Source: Chloroflexota bacterium (GTDB lineage: Bacteria; Chloroflexota; Anaerolineae; Ardenticatenales; Ardenticatenaceae). From it: a stretch of DNA of 11,297 nucleotides. A program made the position numbers and the translations under genes. The stretch spans positions 1 to 11,297 of the forward strand of contig DOUV01000702.1 of the NCBI GenBank assembly GCA_003520455.1, given 5' to 3'. Position 1 is the first letter of the stretch; each line of letters starts with the position of its first letter. The notes below the pieces were generated by a model, which saw only the letters and a list, made by a program, of their open reading frames with translations, made no database searches and had not been told where the DNA came from. Shown piece by piece: positions 1 through 7,121 of the stretch.

Positions 1-318
1 CACGGCGGCTGCGGCCTCCGTGCCCGAAGTGATTTGAGGGACCAAAACCCCCGCGGCGCCTATATCCAGGACGCGCTTGATGTACGCGAGGTCGTTCGAC
101 GGGACCCGCACAAACGGGAGCGTCGGCAGACCCTTGAGTGCGATGAAGAGGTTCTGGAGGGTCTGGAAATCGTAGGCAACGTGTTCGGCATCGAACATTG
201 CCCAATCGAACCCCACATCTCCGATCAGATCGACAATCGTCGGGTCCGTGAGCCGGAGCCATATCCCGGGGCTTGGCTGCCCGGCCTTCCATTTCTGTTT
301 GAGTTCAATCGCGTTCAT
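1..318 (-). CDS. HpcH/HpaI-type class II aldolase, partial (C-terminus beyond the left edge)
   Basis: The visible 106 N-terminal residues match the HpcH/HpaI aldolase family. These are metal-dependent TIM-barrel enzymes that cleave 2-keto-3-deoxy sugar acids or 4-hydroxy-2-oxo acids into pyruvate and an aldehyde in the cytoplasm. Seen directly: the opening IWLRLTDPTIVDLIGDVGFD, then DAEH with His46 in the position of the catalytic base, VRVP with Arg71 in the position of the substrate carboxylate-binding Arg, and DIGAAGVLVPQ at about 85-95, the usual strand before the metal-binding Glu. The metal ligands themselves lie beyond the edge. The ATG at 318 is chosen because an upstream ATG at 338 is out of frame and stops at once; a weak AGGA lies upstream. 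It is the last visible gene of the cluster, 127 bp after the sugar isomerase. The exact substrate cannot be read from the sequence. Confidence 0.88.
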   Translation of the reverse strand, partial: MNAIELKQKWKAGQPSPGIWLRLTDPTIVDLIGDVGFDWAMFDAEHVAYDFQTLQNLFIALKGLPTLPFVRVPSNDLAYIKRVLDIGAAGVLVPQITSGTEAAAAV

Positions 319-351
319 TCTGGCTGATTCCTGGTCATACCGTTTTGACAT

Positions 352-385
352 AACGGGCGGGCATTAGCCAAAGCCCGTTTTGGCT
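352..385. repeat. Overlapping alternative hairpins between isomerase and aldolase genes
   Basis: Two perfect 7-bp inverted repeats share bases and cannot form together. AACGGGC (352-358) pairs with GCCCGTT (373-379). AGCCAAA (366-372) pairs with TTTGGCT (379-385) around a six-base loop. Neither is followed by a clear T run on either strand, so a classical intrinsic terminator is not supported. A processing or attenuation element between the two genes, or an operator, is possible. Confidence 0.4.
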
Positions 386-445
386 GAAACTGGTGGCTAT
401 GATGCGCGGTTACCACATCGAATTGGTACTGTTTCAGAGAGCTTA

Positions 446-1276
446 TCATCCTTCTGGAGAATCAATCCCTAAGACCCGTCCCACCTGGCGAAGATACGGC
501 GCGCCTATCTTCGTGCCTTCCTCTGGGAGTGGGTAGAGCCACAGGTCGAGCATCAACGTTCCCTTGAAGTCGATCTGTTTCAATGCCGCAACGATCGCAT
601 CCAGGTCCAGGCAACCTTTACCGGGTGGGAAGTGCAATTCCGGCGTACGCTTATCGCTATCCGAGAAATGCACGTGTTTGATGCGATGGCCCATCTTGAT
701 GATCGCACCGGCGTAGCTTTCAGGGAGTCCAACCCCGAAATGGCAACAGTCATAGGTGACGCCGAAGGATTCCGAGTCAACTCGATCATAGAGTTTGCAG
801 AGAAAGTCTAGATCGATTCCTAGGGTAAAAGGATGCACTTCGACCGAGATACTGATCCCTTTGTCCTCGGCATAACGAATGGCGTCACGGAAGATGTCCA
901 CGGTTTCGTCCAGGATCCAGCCGTGAATCTCGTTCGGCGTCGCGTCCTTTGGTATTCGTCCTTCCCACGTGAGAAGTTGACGCATTCCAAGGGAGGACGC
1001 CAAATCAACGTCTTGTTTGAGTCCGTTCAGAATCTGCTCGGCATCTTGCTCGGAGCCAAGGGGCACAAAATAGTCTGCCCCTGCTGAATTGAGTCGTACG
1101 AGCGATAGCCCGAGCGATGAAATATGCTCGGACAATTGCTGGCGCAATTCGCCCGTCTGGAAGGCCTCGATCTGGGGCGGCCACAGCTCGACCCCTTGGT
1201 AGCCGAACCGAACCATGAAATGTAGAGCTTCTTCCAGCGGGTAGTGCCGAAAAATCATTGGATTCCCAATTATCAT
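446..1276 (-). CDS. Xylose isomerase-like TIM-barrel sugar isomerase/epimerase
   Basis: A 276-residue protein of the AP_endonuc_2 / sugar phosphate isomerase-epimerase family. These are cytoplasmic divalent-metal enzymes that isomerise, epimerise or dehydrate keto-sugars and related polyols (IolE, IolI, hydroxypyruvate isomerase and ketose 3-epimerase relatives). The TIM-barrel pattern is visible: GYQGVELWPP near 25-34, VEVHPF with Glu146, TYDCCHF with Asp176 and His179, HVHFSD with His201/His203, then a C-terminal MLDLW with Asp244. Glu146, Asp176 and a His fit the usual metal sites. The last ligand is normally Glu, and here the nearest candidate is Asp244. The ATG at 1276 is preferred over the GTG at 1342 because GAAAGAGG sits 8 nt upstream and the protein then opens with MIIGNPMIF, as expected for the first strand. 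It is separated from the upstream Ldh_2 gene by 331 bp. The substrate is unknown. Confidence 0.88.
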   Translation of the reverse strand: MIIGNPMIFRHYPLEEALHFMVRFGYQGVELWPPQIEAFQTGELRQQLSEHISSLGLSLVRLNSAGADYFVPLGSEQDAEQILNGLKQDVDLASSLGMRQLLTWEGRIPKDATPNEIHGWILDETVDIFRDAIRYAEDKGISISVEVHPFTLGIDLDFLCKLYDRVDSESFGVTYDCCHFGVGLPESYAGAIIKMGHRIKHVHFSDSDKRTPELHFPPGKGCLDLDAIVAALKQIDFKGTLMLDLWLYPLPEEGTKIGAPYLRQVGRVLGIDSPEG

Positions 1277-1607
1277 CTTGGGCACCTCTTTCGATGAAAG
1301 ATGGCGTGTCCATCCTCTCAAGAAGGAGACATGAGGGAACACGCTTTTCCTGCTCCTTCTCCTTGAGGTTGGTCTAAAGATACCTTTTCGGTCTCCTTCG
1401 CCACACTTCGACTACAGACAATGCAGAGAAACTGATAGACGTCCTCTCGCATTATTCGAACTCAAGCCGTCTGTGCAAAGATCCGGCTGGGGAGACGGAC
1501 CCCAAGTGTGCTAGAAACAGCGAGTGATAAGAATATCGAGGAGCCGAATCTGTTGGCGGCAGGCCGGTTTTGAGGCTCAGGCTCGTGAACAGGTGCCCTC
1601 AAACGCA
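1277..1607. other. 331-bp intergenic stretch with no supported gene
   Basis: This lies between the Ldh_2 dehydrogenase stop and the isomerase start. Reading frames here are short and show no family resemblance. It holds the isomerase ribosome binding site (GAAAGAGG, minus strand, 1292-1285), a possible promoter at 1478-1451, and a short inverted repeat (TGGGG/CCCCA around 1490-1508) without a T run. It is long for a within-operon gap, so the isomerase and aldolase may have their own transcription start. Confidence 0.6.
1451..1478 (-). promoter_or_regulatory. Possible sigma-70-type promoter for the isomerase gene
   Basis: On the minus strand TTGCAC (1478-1473) is followed after 16 bases by AATAAT (1456-1451). 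The -10 matches TATAAT at five of six positions, but the -35 matches TTGACA at only three. The start point would be near 1444, giving a leader of about 170 nt before the ATG at 1276. This is pattern matching only; organisms outside the Proteobacteria may use different spacing. Confidence 0.25.
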
Positions 1608-2657
1608 TCACTCGATGACGTACACGCCCAAGTCTTGAGCGGTTTTGACAATCTCGGCCCACACACCGTCATCGACGGGGATTCCCTCCTCCTGGCGCCG
1701 CCGGCTGGTGCGATATTCTGGCTCGCCCGGGAAGAGGATCTCCATGATGCCCGGTCTCTTCCGGGAGGATTTGACCCACGCGCGCAACTGCTGGACCCTC
1801 TCGATGAACGCATCGACGGGGATGAAGTCGGCAATGTTGATGGCTTGGAAGAATACCCCATTCCCTGTGGTGTCCATCGGCTGCCCGCTGCAGCCGGCGG
1901 CTGAGAGCGCGCCACCGAGCAACTCCGCCATAATCGAGAGGGCTGTGCCTTTGTGTCCAACGGGCCCGCCCAATGGCAAGAGCGCGCCGAGCGGTGGGCC
2001 ATAGAAAGCGGCCGGGTCAGTCGTCGGGTTCCCCTCAGCATCGATGACACAACCCTCTGGCAGTTGTGCAGCCTGGTAGAACGCAACGCGAACCTTGCCT
2101 TCCGGAATGACCGACGTGGTGATGTCGACGAGTACGGGCCATCCCTCGCCGCTCGGAGCGGCAAATGCGATCGGGTTCGGGGCAAGGCGGCCATCAATGC
2201 CACCCCAAGGAGCGACGGCGGCGCCACCGCCGTAGGAATTGACGAAGGCGAGCCCAATCATCTGCTCCGCTGCGGCCATGATCGGATACTCGCCGACCCG
2301 GCCGATGTGTTGGCTTCCCCGAATGACCACCGTACCGACCGAGCAGTGGCGGGCCTTCTCAATTGCCAACAGCATGGCCTTACGGGCGATCACCGGCCCC
2401 CATCCCTGGTGGCCATTGATGATCGCGATGGCACGCGTCTCTCTCTCGATCTCAAAAGGAGCGCCGGGCCGGATCTCGCCGTTGCGAATCTGCTGCACGT
2501 ACTGCGTAAACCGCATGATACCGTGCGAGTCATGCCCCGCGAGGCTCGCACGCACGAGCACGTCGCTCACTATTTCAGACTCTTCGTGCGGTGATCCGGC
2601 AGCGTCGAAGAGGGCTGTGCCGATCCTCCCAAGTTCTGCGGCGGATAGTTTTCTCAT
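1608..2657 (-). CDS. Ldh_2 family NAD(P)-dependent oxidoreductase (malate/L-lactate dehydrogenase-like)
   Basis: A 349-residue protein of the Ldh_2 family, which is unrelated to Rossmann-fold lactate dehydrogenases. Members oxidise or reduce 2-hydroxy/2-keto acids: ureidoglycolate, sulfolactate, 2,3-diketo-L-gulonate, malate, lactate. Seen directly: GHDSHGIMRF at 41-50 with His45, GHQGWGP at 82-88, QHIGRVGEYP at 116-125 with His117 in the place of the catalytic His, APNPIAFAAP near 159-168, DITTSVIPEGKV at 178-189, and GPVGHKGTALSIMAELLGG at 231-249, the conserved cofactor-binding loop. Length is normal for the family. The ATG at 2657 is chosen because MRKLSAAELGRIG aligns with the usual start; an ATG at 2684 and a GTG at 2744 would add an uncharacteristic Arg/Pro-rich extension. 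The ribosome binding site is weak. Substrate choice is open, but a 2-hydroxy or 2-keto acid feeding the downstream aldolase would make sense. Confidence 0.92.
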   Translation of the reverse strand: MRKLSAAELGRIGTALFDAAGSPHEESEIVSDVLVRASLAGHDSHGIMRFTQYVQQIRNGEIRPGAPFEIERETRAIAIINGHQGWGPVIARKAMLLAIEKARHCSVGTVVIRGSQHIGRVGEYPIMAAAEQMIGLAFVNSYGGGAAVAPWGGIDGRLAPNPIAFAAPSGEGWPVLVDITTSVIPEGKVRVAFYQAAQLPEGCVIDAEGNPTTDPAAFYGPPLGALLPLGGPVGHKGTALSIMAELLGGALSAAGCSGQPMDTTGNGVFFQAINIADFIPVDAFIERVQQLRAWVKSSRKRPGIMEILFPGEPEYRTSRRRQEEGIPVDDGVWAEIVKTAQDLGVYVIE

Positions 2658-2692
2658 TGGGCTTTCTGTTCCGGCGGGAATCATCCAAGAAA

Positions 2693-2748
2693 ATCGGTGC
2701 CGATCGCGAGGTGTCGTCGGTGACGTCCGGCCTCGGATCCGCACCGAT
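2693..2748. repeat. 8-bp inverted repeat in the Ldh_2 leader
   Basis: ATCGGTGC (2693-2700) and GCACCGAT (2741-2748) are perfect inverted copies separated by 40 bp, just upstream of the Ldh_2 start. The left arm also contains the small palindrome CGGTGCCG when read on to 2702. It could be a regulator site or chance; no start or stop signal depends on it. Confidence 0.25.
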
Positions 2749-2775
2749 CAGTGTGACTGTGAAGGCATCGAACAA

Positions 2776-3741
2776 TCAGGCGCAAACGGGCTCGAGACCG
2801 GTCCAGCGGTGGAAGGCGGATACCTGCTCGTCTGCCAGTCGGGCGCGAGCCTGGCGCCAGAGGTCAGCCCACGTGCGCCAATCGCTCAGGACGCTTTCCG
2901 GGTTCTGGCGGCTCCGCGCTATGAAGCCAGGAAACATCGGCCGCCCCGTTGGTTGCCCGATCGGCTGGTAGCGGAGGTCAAAGCTCCAGCGGATATCATC
3001 GCTCACGTTGGACAGTGAGGCGTGTTTGGTCCGGCGGTGTAAGAACAGTGCGCTGCCGCGCCGCATAGGCACCGGTACAACATTGTCCTCGAGCAGCTCG
3101 TCGGGAATCTGAAGTCCTTTGGCCGCCCCTTTTCCAGGGCAGTGCGTGACGAGGTCGCTGCGGTGGCTGCCGGGGATCACGCACAGGCAGCCGTTCTCTA
3201 CTGTGGCATCTGTCACCGCGACCCACACCGTCAACATCTTGGTGTCGTCGGCCTCAGGCAAGGCCACCCCCTGATCCTGATGCCAGGGGGTACTGACAAG
3301 CAGGCCTTCCTGTTGGCCTGTGGCCAGCACATGCTCCGGCGGCTTGATTCGCACATGCTGGATCGGGTTTGAGTAGATCTCGGGGCCGACGATCATCTCG
3401 ACAGCATCCAGGAGGTGCGGGTTGCGGAGCAGATTGAAGACTGCCTCTCCCAGGTGGATCGGAGTCTCCTCAGTCACGTGAGAAAGTGGCAGTGAGATAT
3501 CCAAATACTGGCTATAAGGACGGCCGGATTCCTGGATGATCTTCACCAATCGGCGGCCAAACGGGAGGCCGCGATGCGTTTCCGTGAGGACGCCCTCGGC
3601 ATACCAGCGTTCGGCCAGCTCGTCGAGTACGGCTGAGTAATCATCAATAAGCGGCTGCAGGTCTTCTTGCGGATCAAGCAGCCCCCCGACGACCGTGTAT
3701 CCCTCTTCCTCCAGTTGCTCCACTATTGTTGCCGTTTGCAT
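2776..3741 (-). CDS. Phytanoyl-CoA dioxygenase (PhyH) family Fe(II)/2-oxoglutarate oxygenase
   Basis: A 321-residue member of the PhyH family. These are cytoplasmic non-haem iron enzymes that use O2 and 2-oxoglutarate to hydroxylate a substrate, releasing succinate and CO2. The 2-His-1-carboxylate facial triad is complete: WHQDQG gives His154 and Asp156, and RRTKHASLSN gives the distal His240. Arg251 in DDIRWSFDLRYQ fits the 2-oxoglutarate carboxylate anchor. VENGCLCVIPGSHR (181-194) is the typical strand-turn segment, and PTGRPMFPGFIARSR (264-278) is a common C-terminal element in bacterial small-molecule members. The ATG at 3741 is backed by AGAGGG 7 nt upstream. It follows the second permease by 87 bp. 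Position in a transporter operon suggests a small imported metabolite rather than a phytanoyl-CoA substrate; relatives include ectoine and proline hydroxylases. The substrate cannot be named. Confidence 0.93.
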   Translation of the reverse strand: MQTATIVEQLEEEGYTVVGGLLDPQEDLQPLIDDYSAVLDELAERWYAEGVLTETHRGLPFGRRLVKIIQESGRPYSQYLDISLPLSHVTEETPIHLGEAVFNLLRNPHLLDAVEMIVGPEIYSNPIQHVRIKPPEHVLATGQQEGLLVSTPWHQDQGVALPEADDTKMLTVWVAVTDATVENGCLCVIPGSHRSDLVTHCPGKGAAKGLQIPDELLEDNVVPVPMRRGSALFLHRRTKHASLSNVSDDIRWSFDLRYQPIGQPTGRPMFPGFIARSRQNPESVLSDWRTWADLWRQARARLADEQVSAFHRWTGLEPVCA

Positions 3742-3777
3742 GCTTGTTCCCTCTTTCCTTAAGATCGTGAAAACGGC

Positions 3778-3791
3778 TCGAGCGCGCTCGA
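3778..3791. promoter_or_regulatory. Perfect 14-bp palindrome between MalG-like permease and PhyH genes
   Basis: TCGAGCGCGCTCGA is its own reverse complement and sits about 37 bp upstream of the PhyH start and 38 bp beyond the permease stop. As RNA on the minus strand it could form a 5-bp stem with a CGCG loop followed by GCCGTTTTC, a poor terminator at best. As DNA it is a symmetrical protein-binding candidate. Function is not shown. Confidence 0.35.
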
Positions 3792-3828
3792 ATCGGCGGA
3801 ACTCGAATTCATTCCCTGCGTCGCACGG

Positions 3829-4689
3829 TTAGCCCTTCGTGGCGCCGGCCGTCAGTCCCCGGATGAGGTGGCGCTGAAAGAGGATGAAGGCGATAGCGAC
3901 CGGCAGGCTGGTCACAACACCCGCGGCGGTGATCTGGCCCCAATAGATGATGCTCTCCCCGCCCATGAAGTTGTAGATGCCGACCGGGAGGGTGAACATC
4001 TTGCCCGTGCTCAGGAAGGTGATGGCGTATAGGAATTCATTCCAGGAGACAATGAGGGCAAAGATAGCCGTGGCGATCACACCTGGGATCGCCAACGGGA
4101 GCACCACTCGCAAGAGCGCTCCCAGACGACTGCAACCGTCGACCTGGGCCGCATCTTCGAGCTCTGGCGGCAGCGCATCGAAGTATCCGACAAGCAGCCA
4201 GGTGCTGAAAGGGGCCGCGTAGCTACTGTGCATGAGAATCAGCGATATATGGGTGTTTAGCAGGTGGAGGTTGCGCATAATGGTGAACGCCGGAATTAAC
4301 AACAGAATCGGCGGCACCATGTAGGCGAGTAGGATTCCGAGCAAGAATGGCTCGCGCAGGTGGAAGCGGTACCGCGCGATGGCATAGGCGGCCGGCACAG
4401 CAACCGCCAGACTCAGCGCCATGCTGGAGACGCCCACGAGCAGGCTGTTGAGAAAGTAGCGAGCGAGAGGTGTGCTGCTGAACAGCTTGAGGTAGTTCTT
4501 CATAGTGATCTTGCCGGGCAGGTAGGAGACGCCGGTCCGGGTGAGTTCTTCCTGAGGGCGGAGAGAATTGGAGATGATCCACAAGTATGGCACCAGGACC
4601 CAGAGCATGATGATGAGTGCGAAGAAGATCAGAATTCCCTGGCCCAGATACCGTCTCGTTCGGCGAGAGAGTGTCAGCGATCCAATCAT
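3829..4689 (-). CDS. ABC transporter permease, MalG-like (carbohydrate-type, second inner-membrane subunit)
   Basis: A 286-residue inner-membrane protein of the CUT1 type (MalG, UgpE, LacG relatives), forming half of the substrate channel of an ABC importer. Six membrane spans are visible: about 15-40, 80-104, 113-137, 147-170, 201-222 and 251-270. The cytoplasmic EAA loop ELEDAAQVDGCSRLGALLRV starts at 176 and runs on into VLPLAIPG; it docks on the ATPase. The C-terminus RGLTAGATKG is the signature ending of the MalG subgroup. Its ATG overlaps the stop of the upstream permease gene as ATGA (4689-4686), a classic arrangement for translational coupling of the two permeases. No ATPase gene follows, so a shared, distantly encoded MsiK-like ATPase is likely. 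Confidence 0.96.
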   Translation of the reverse strand: MIGSLTLSRRTRRYLGQGILIFFALIIMLWVLVPYLWIISNSLRPQEELTRTGVSYLPGKITMKNYLKLFSSTPLARYFLNSLLVGVSSMALSLAVAVPAAYAIARYRFHLREPFLLGILLAYMVPPILLLIPAFTIMRNLHLLNTHISLILMHSSYAAPFSTWLLVGYFDALPPELEDAAQVDGCSRLGALLRVVLPLAIPGVIATAIFALIVSWNEFLYAITFLSTGKMFTLPVGIYNFMGGESIIYWGQITAAGVVTSLPVAIAFILFQRHLIRGLTAGATKG

Positions 4690-5630
4690 CGTAGCGAGTT
4701 CCCCGTCCGTCGAAGAACAGTGAGATAGATGCAGGCGACCAAGGTTAGGACAACCGCGAGGCTCATCGCGATCGCTGACGCGTAGCCGAAATCGAGCTGG
4801 GCGCGGGCAATCAGGAAGGCATGCACCGGCAAAGTCGTGGTGGCACGGGCTGGGCCGCCCCCGGTTAACAGGAAGATAATGTCCACGTACTGCGATAGCC
4901 AGAGGGTACGGAGCAATGTGGTGATCAGGATGGTTGGCATCAGGAGCGGCAGCGTGATGTGCCAGAAGGAGCGGAGACCGGTTGCGCCATCTACCGTGGC
5001 CGCCTGGTAGATCTCCTCAGGGATGGCTTGCAACCCGGCAAGCAGCATGACCGCAAAGAACGGCACGCCAAACCAGACGCTGGCCACTACAACGGCACCG
5101 AAGGCCGTAGCGGGCTGAGAGATGAAGGGTACCGGCGACTCTAAGATACCCAGGCGCACCAAAGCGTCATTGACGATGCCACGGCTCGGGTCGAGCAGGA
5201 ACCTCCACATCAGCGCGGCGACGACGCTGGGTGTCACCCAGGGGACCAGGATGACACCCCGCACGAGTCCGCGTAGTGGGAAGTCGGCGTTCAGAACGAG
5301 GGCCACGCCGAGGCCGAGTACCAGTTGGAGAATCAGGTTTGATCCGACCCACAGGACACTATTTTTCAGTGCCAACGCGAAATACGGATCAGAAAGAGCC
5401 TGGATGTAGTTGGCGAGACCGACGAAGCGCCGGTCCCCGGCCTCGGTTAGAACATAGTGTTCAAAGCTCAAGCGGATGGCCGTGGCCGCCGGGTAGAGGA
5501 CGACGACCGCAAGCAGAAGCAGCGCTGGCAGGATGAGCAGATACGGCTCCGCCTGGTGCCGGACCTTTGGGCTCAGCGAAATCCGCATGAGTCTGCGTGG
5601 CGCGTCGTCAACCTGTTTTACCACTTCCAT
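4686..5630 (-). CDS. ABC transporter permease, MalF-like (carbohydrate-type, first inner-membrane subunit)
   Basis: A 314-residue CUT1 permease (MalF, UgpA, LacF relatives), the partner of the MalG-like protein. The first span is at about 29-52 (LLILPALLLLAVVVLYPAAT), followed by the FVGLANYIQALSDPYF segment typical of this subgroup. Further spans lie near 88-113, 120-145, 175-201, 226-246 and 281-306. The EAA loop is clear at 205-230 (EEIYQAATVDGATGLRSF and the following HITLPLL). The first 25 residues are charged and cytoplasmic. The ATG at 5630 is kept, although its ribosome binding site (GGGA about 6 nt upstream) is weak; an internal ATG at 5588 has none better. It starts 33 bp after the solute-binding protein gene, in the standard order binding protein, F, G. 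Confidence 0.96.
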   Translation of the reverse strand: MEVVKQVDDAPRRLMRISLSPKVRHQAEPYLLILPALLLLAVVVLYPAATAIRLSFEHYVLTEAGDRRFVGLANYIQALSDPYFALALKNSVLWVGSNLILQLVLGLGVALVLNADFPLRGLVRGVILVPWVTPSVVAALMWRFLLDPSRGIVNDALVRLGILESPVPFISQPATAFGAVVVASVWFGVPFFAVMLLAGLQAIPEEIYQAATVDGATGLRSFWHITLPLLMPTILITTLLRTLWLSQYVDIIFLLTGGGPARATTTLPVHAFLIARAQLDFGYASAIAMSLAVVLTLVACIYLTVLRRTGNSLR

Positions 5631-5663
5631 AGGATTCCCACGACAGTGTCTTCGGTCAACCTC

Positions 5664-7019
5664 TTAGGCCTCACCCTCGAGGAACTTCGCGAAGTGATCC
5701 ATCATGGCGTCGGGTTCCATCTTGCCCAACAGCACGGACTGGAAGGTGGGCGACCACTCCTTCTCGACAAACTCTCCGTACGTCGGGAGCCAGAGCGGCA
5801 GCGGTACAATGGACTTTGCACTCTCGAACGAGATTTGGTAGAGCGGCTCCTTGAATTTCGGATCGTCGGCAACAGCCGTGGACACAGGGATAAAGGAGAC
5901 ATCTGGGTTGTACAGAATGCGCTTCTGGTTTTCGGGCCGGCACAGATACGAGATCCATTCCCAGGCTTCATCTGGATACCTGGTTCCTCGTAGAATTTGG
6001 AATCCACTCGCGACTGCGGTACTGGCCTCCCGCTGGCCCTTCGGCAATTTGGCAAACGCGATTTTATCACCCAAGGCGTCGGTGAGCAGTTTGGCGATGT
6101 TGATGGTGTGGATGAACATGCCAATCTCGCCCTTCTGCAAGCCATCCAAGATCTCGGGCCAGCCGTCGGTGACACCTGACGGTCTGCACACCTTGTGCGT
6201 TAAGAACAGGTCGGCGTAGAACTGGTTGCCCACCTTCGCGGCCTCACTGTTAATAACAACCTTGCCGTTTTCATCAACATAGGCCCCGCCGGCCTGCTCG
6301 ATGAACGGCTCCCAATGGAACTGGCCGTTGCGCGAGCCGCGCATTCCATACGCATAGCGGTTCTCGTTGGGGCGCGTAACGGCCTTGCAGGCTTCGACGA
6401 ATTCCTCTTGAGTCGTGGGTAGTTTGACCCCCGCCTCCTCAAGCCAGTCCCGCCGGTAGTAGAGGAAAGTGACCACGTAGCTGTACGGGAGCCGGATCAT
6501 CGGTTTCCCCGCGCCCGTCCGGCCCGTGTCGAGGAGCGCCTGGGAGATTGTGTCCTTGTACTGCCATTTGACGACGTAATCGTCCAGGGGCAAGGCCCAA
6601 TCGGCTTTGCCGAAGGCACCAATCCAATTGTCGTGCAATTCGGCTGTGTCCGGCGCTTCTCCGGCAGCAATGGCCGTCGTCAGCTTTTGATATATCCCAT
6701 CCCAGGGGATCTCCTCAAATTCGACACGGATCTTCCCTTTGTATTCCTCGTTGAAATCTTTGACGAATTGGTGCATGAGTGGATCCGGCGGTGCGAGGTG
6801 CATCCAGTGGCGGAGGGTCACCTCCTTGGTCACCGTGGGAACGGGCGTGAACTGCGTCGGCTGGGTGGCTGCAGCCTGTTGGGGTGCGGCCGCAGGAGCT
6901 GCACCGCACCCCGCCAAGACCGATGTCGCTGCCACGCCCGCAGCGCCCGCACCGATTATTTTGAGCACTTCGCGCCTGGTCACGCCCTTTCTGGCCTTGG
7001 TGGTTTTGTCCGTCGACAT
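5664..7019 (-). CDS. Extracellular solute-binding lipoprotein of a carbohydrate-type ABC importer (Tat-type signal)
   Basis: A 451-residue family 1 solute-binding protein that would capture the substrate outside the membrane and deliver it to the two permeases. The N-terminus has a twin-arginine motif (TRREVLK, 14-20), a short hydrophobic region and a lipobox VLAGC ending at Cys38, so export by Tat and lipid anchoring are predicted. Residues 39-62 form an Ala/Pro/Gln/Thr linker. The mature domain starts at VTLRHWMHL and includes NEEYKGKIRVEFEEIPWDGI (90-109) and TTAIAAGEAPDTAEL, the usual hinge-region pattern, and later ASGFQILRGTRYPDEAWEWI and ENQKRIL, common near the C-terminal lobe. The start is firm: AAAGGAG lies 7 nt upstream of the ATG. 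Family 1 proteins bind mostly sugars and glycerophosphodiesters; the ligand here is unknown. Confidence 0.96.
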   Translation of the reverse strand: MSTDKTTKARKGVTRREVLKIIGAGAAGVAATSVLAGCGAAPAAAPQQAAATQPTQFTPVPTVTKEVTLRHWMHLAPPDPLMHQFVKDFNEEYKGKIRVEFEEIPWDGIYQKLTTAIAAGEAPDTAELHDNWIGAFGKADWALPLDDYVVKWQYKDTISQALLDTGRTGAGKPMIRLPYSYVVTFLYYRRDWLEEAGVKLPTTQEEFVEACKAVTRPNENRYAYGMRGSRNGQFHWEPFIEQAGGAYVDENGKVVINSEAAKVGNQFYADLFLTHKVCRPSGVTDGWPEILDGLQKGEIGMFIHTINIAKLLTDALGDKIAFAKLPKGQREASTAVASGFQILRGTRYPDEAWEWISYLCRPENQKRILYNPDVSFIPVSTAVADDPKFKEPLYQISFESAKSIVPLPLWLPTYGEFVEKEWSPTFQSVLLGKMEPDAMMDHFAKFLEGEA

Positions 7020-7026
7020 ACCTGAT

Positions 7027-7033
7027 CTCCTTT
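7027..7033 (-). promoter_or_regulatory. Strong Shine-Dalgarno of the solute-binding protein gene
   Basis: AAAGGAG (minus strand, 7033-7027) is followed by 7 nt and the ATG at 7019. It is the strongest ribosome binding site in the cluster, consistent with the excess of binding protein over permeases that ABC importers need. Confidence 0.75.
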
Positions 7034-7121
7034 CGATACCCCTGGCGTTGGCGTTAGGGAAGACCGTCTCCTCCTGGGTTGAAGCACGTCTTCGATCTTG
7101 CCTGGCCGAGCACAGCAGCCC

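Noticed and set aside
1490..1508. Possible terminator TGGGG/CCCCA after the Ldh_2 gene
   Set aside because: The stem is only 5 bp and lacks a following T run on the minus strand.
1577..2257. 226-codon minus-strand open frame overlapping the Ldh_2 gene in another frame
   Set aside because: The product is Arg/Ser-rich with no domain, while the overlapping frame carries every Ldh_2 motif.
2239..3018. 259-codon plus-strand open frame across the Ldh_2/PhyH junction
   Set aside because: It is antisense to two well-supported genes and their gap, shows no recognisable domain and lacks a convincing ribosome binding site.
2776..3741. Calling the oxygenase an ectoine hydroxylase
   Set aside because: The facial triad is shared by the whole PhyH family, and no ectoine genes are nearby, so the substrate-specific name is not supported.
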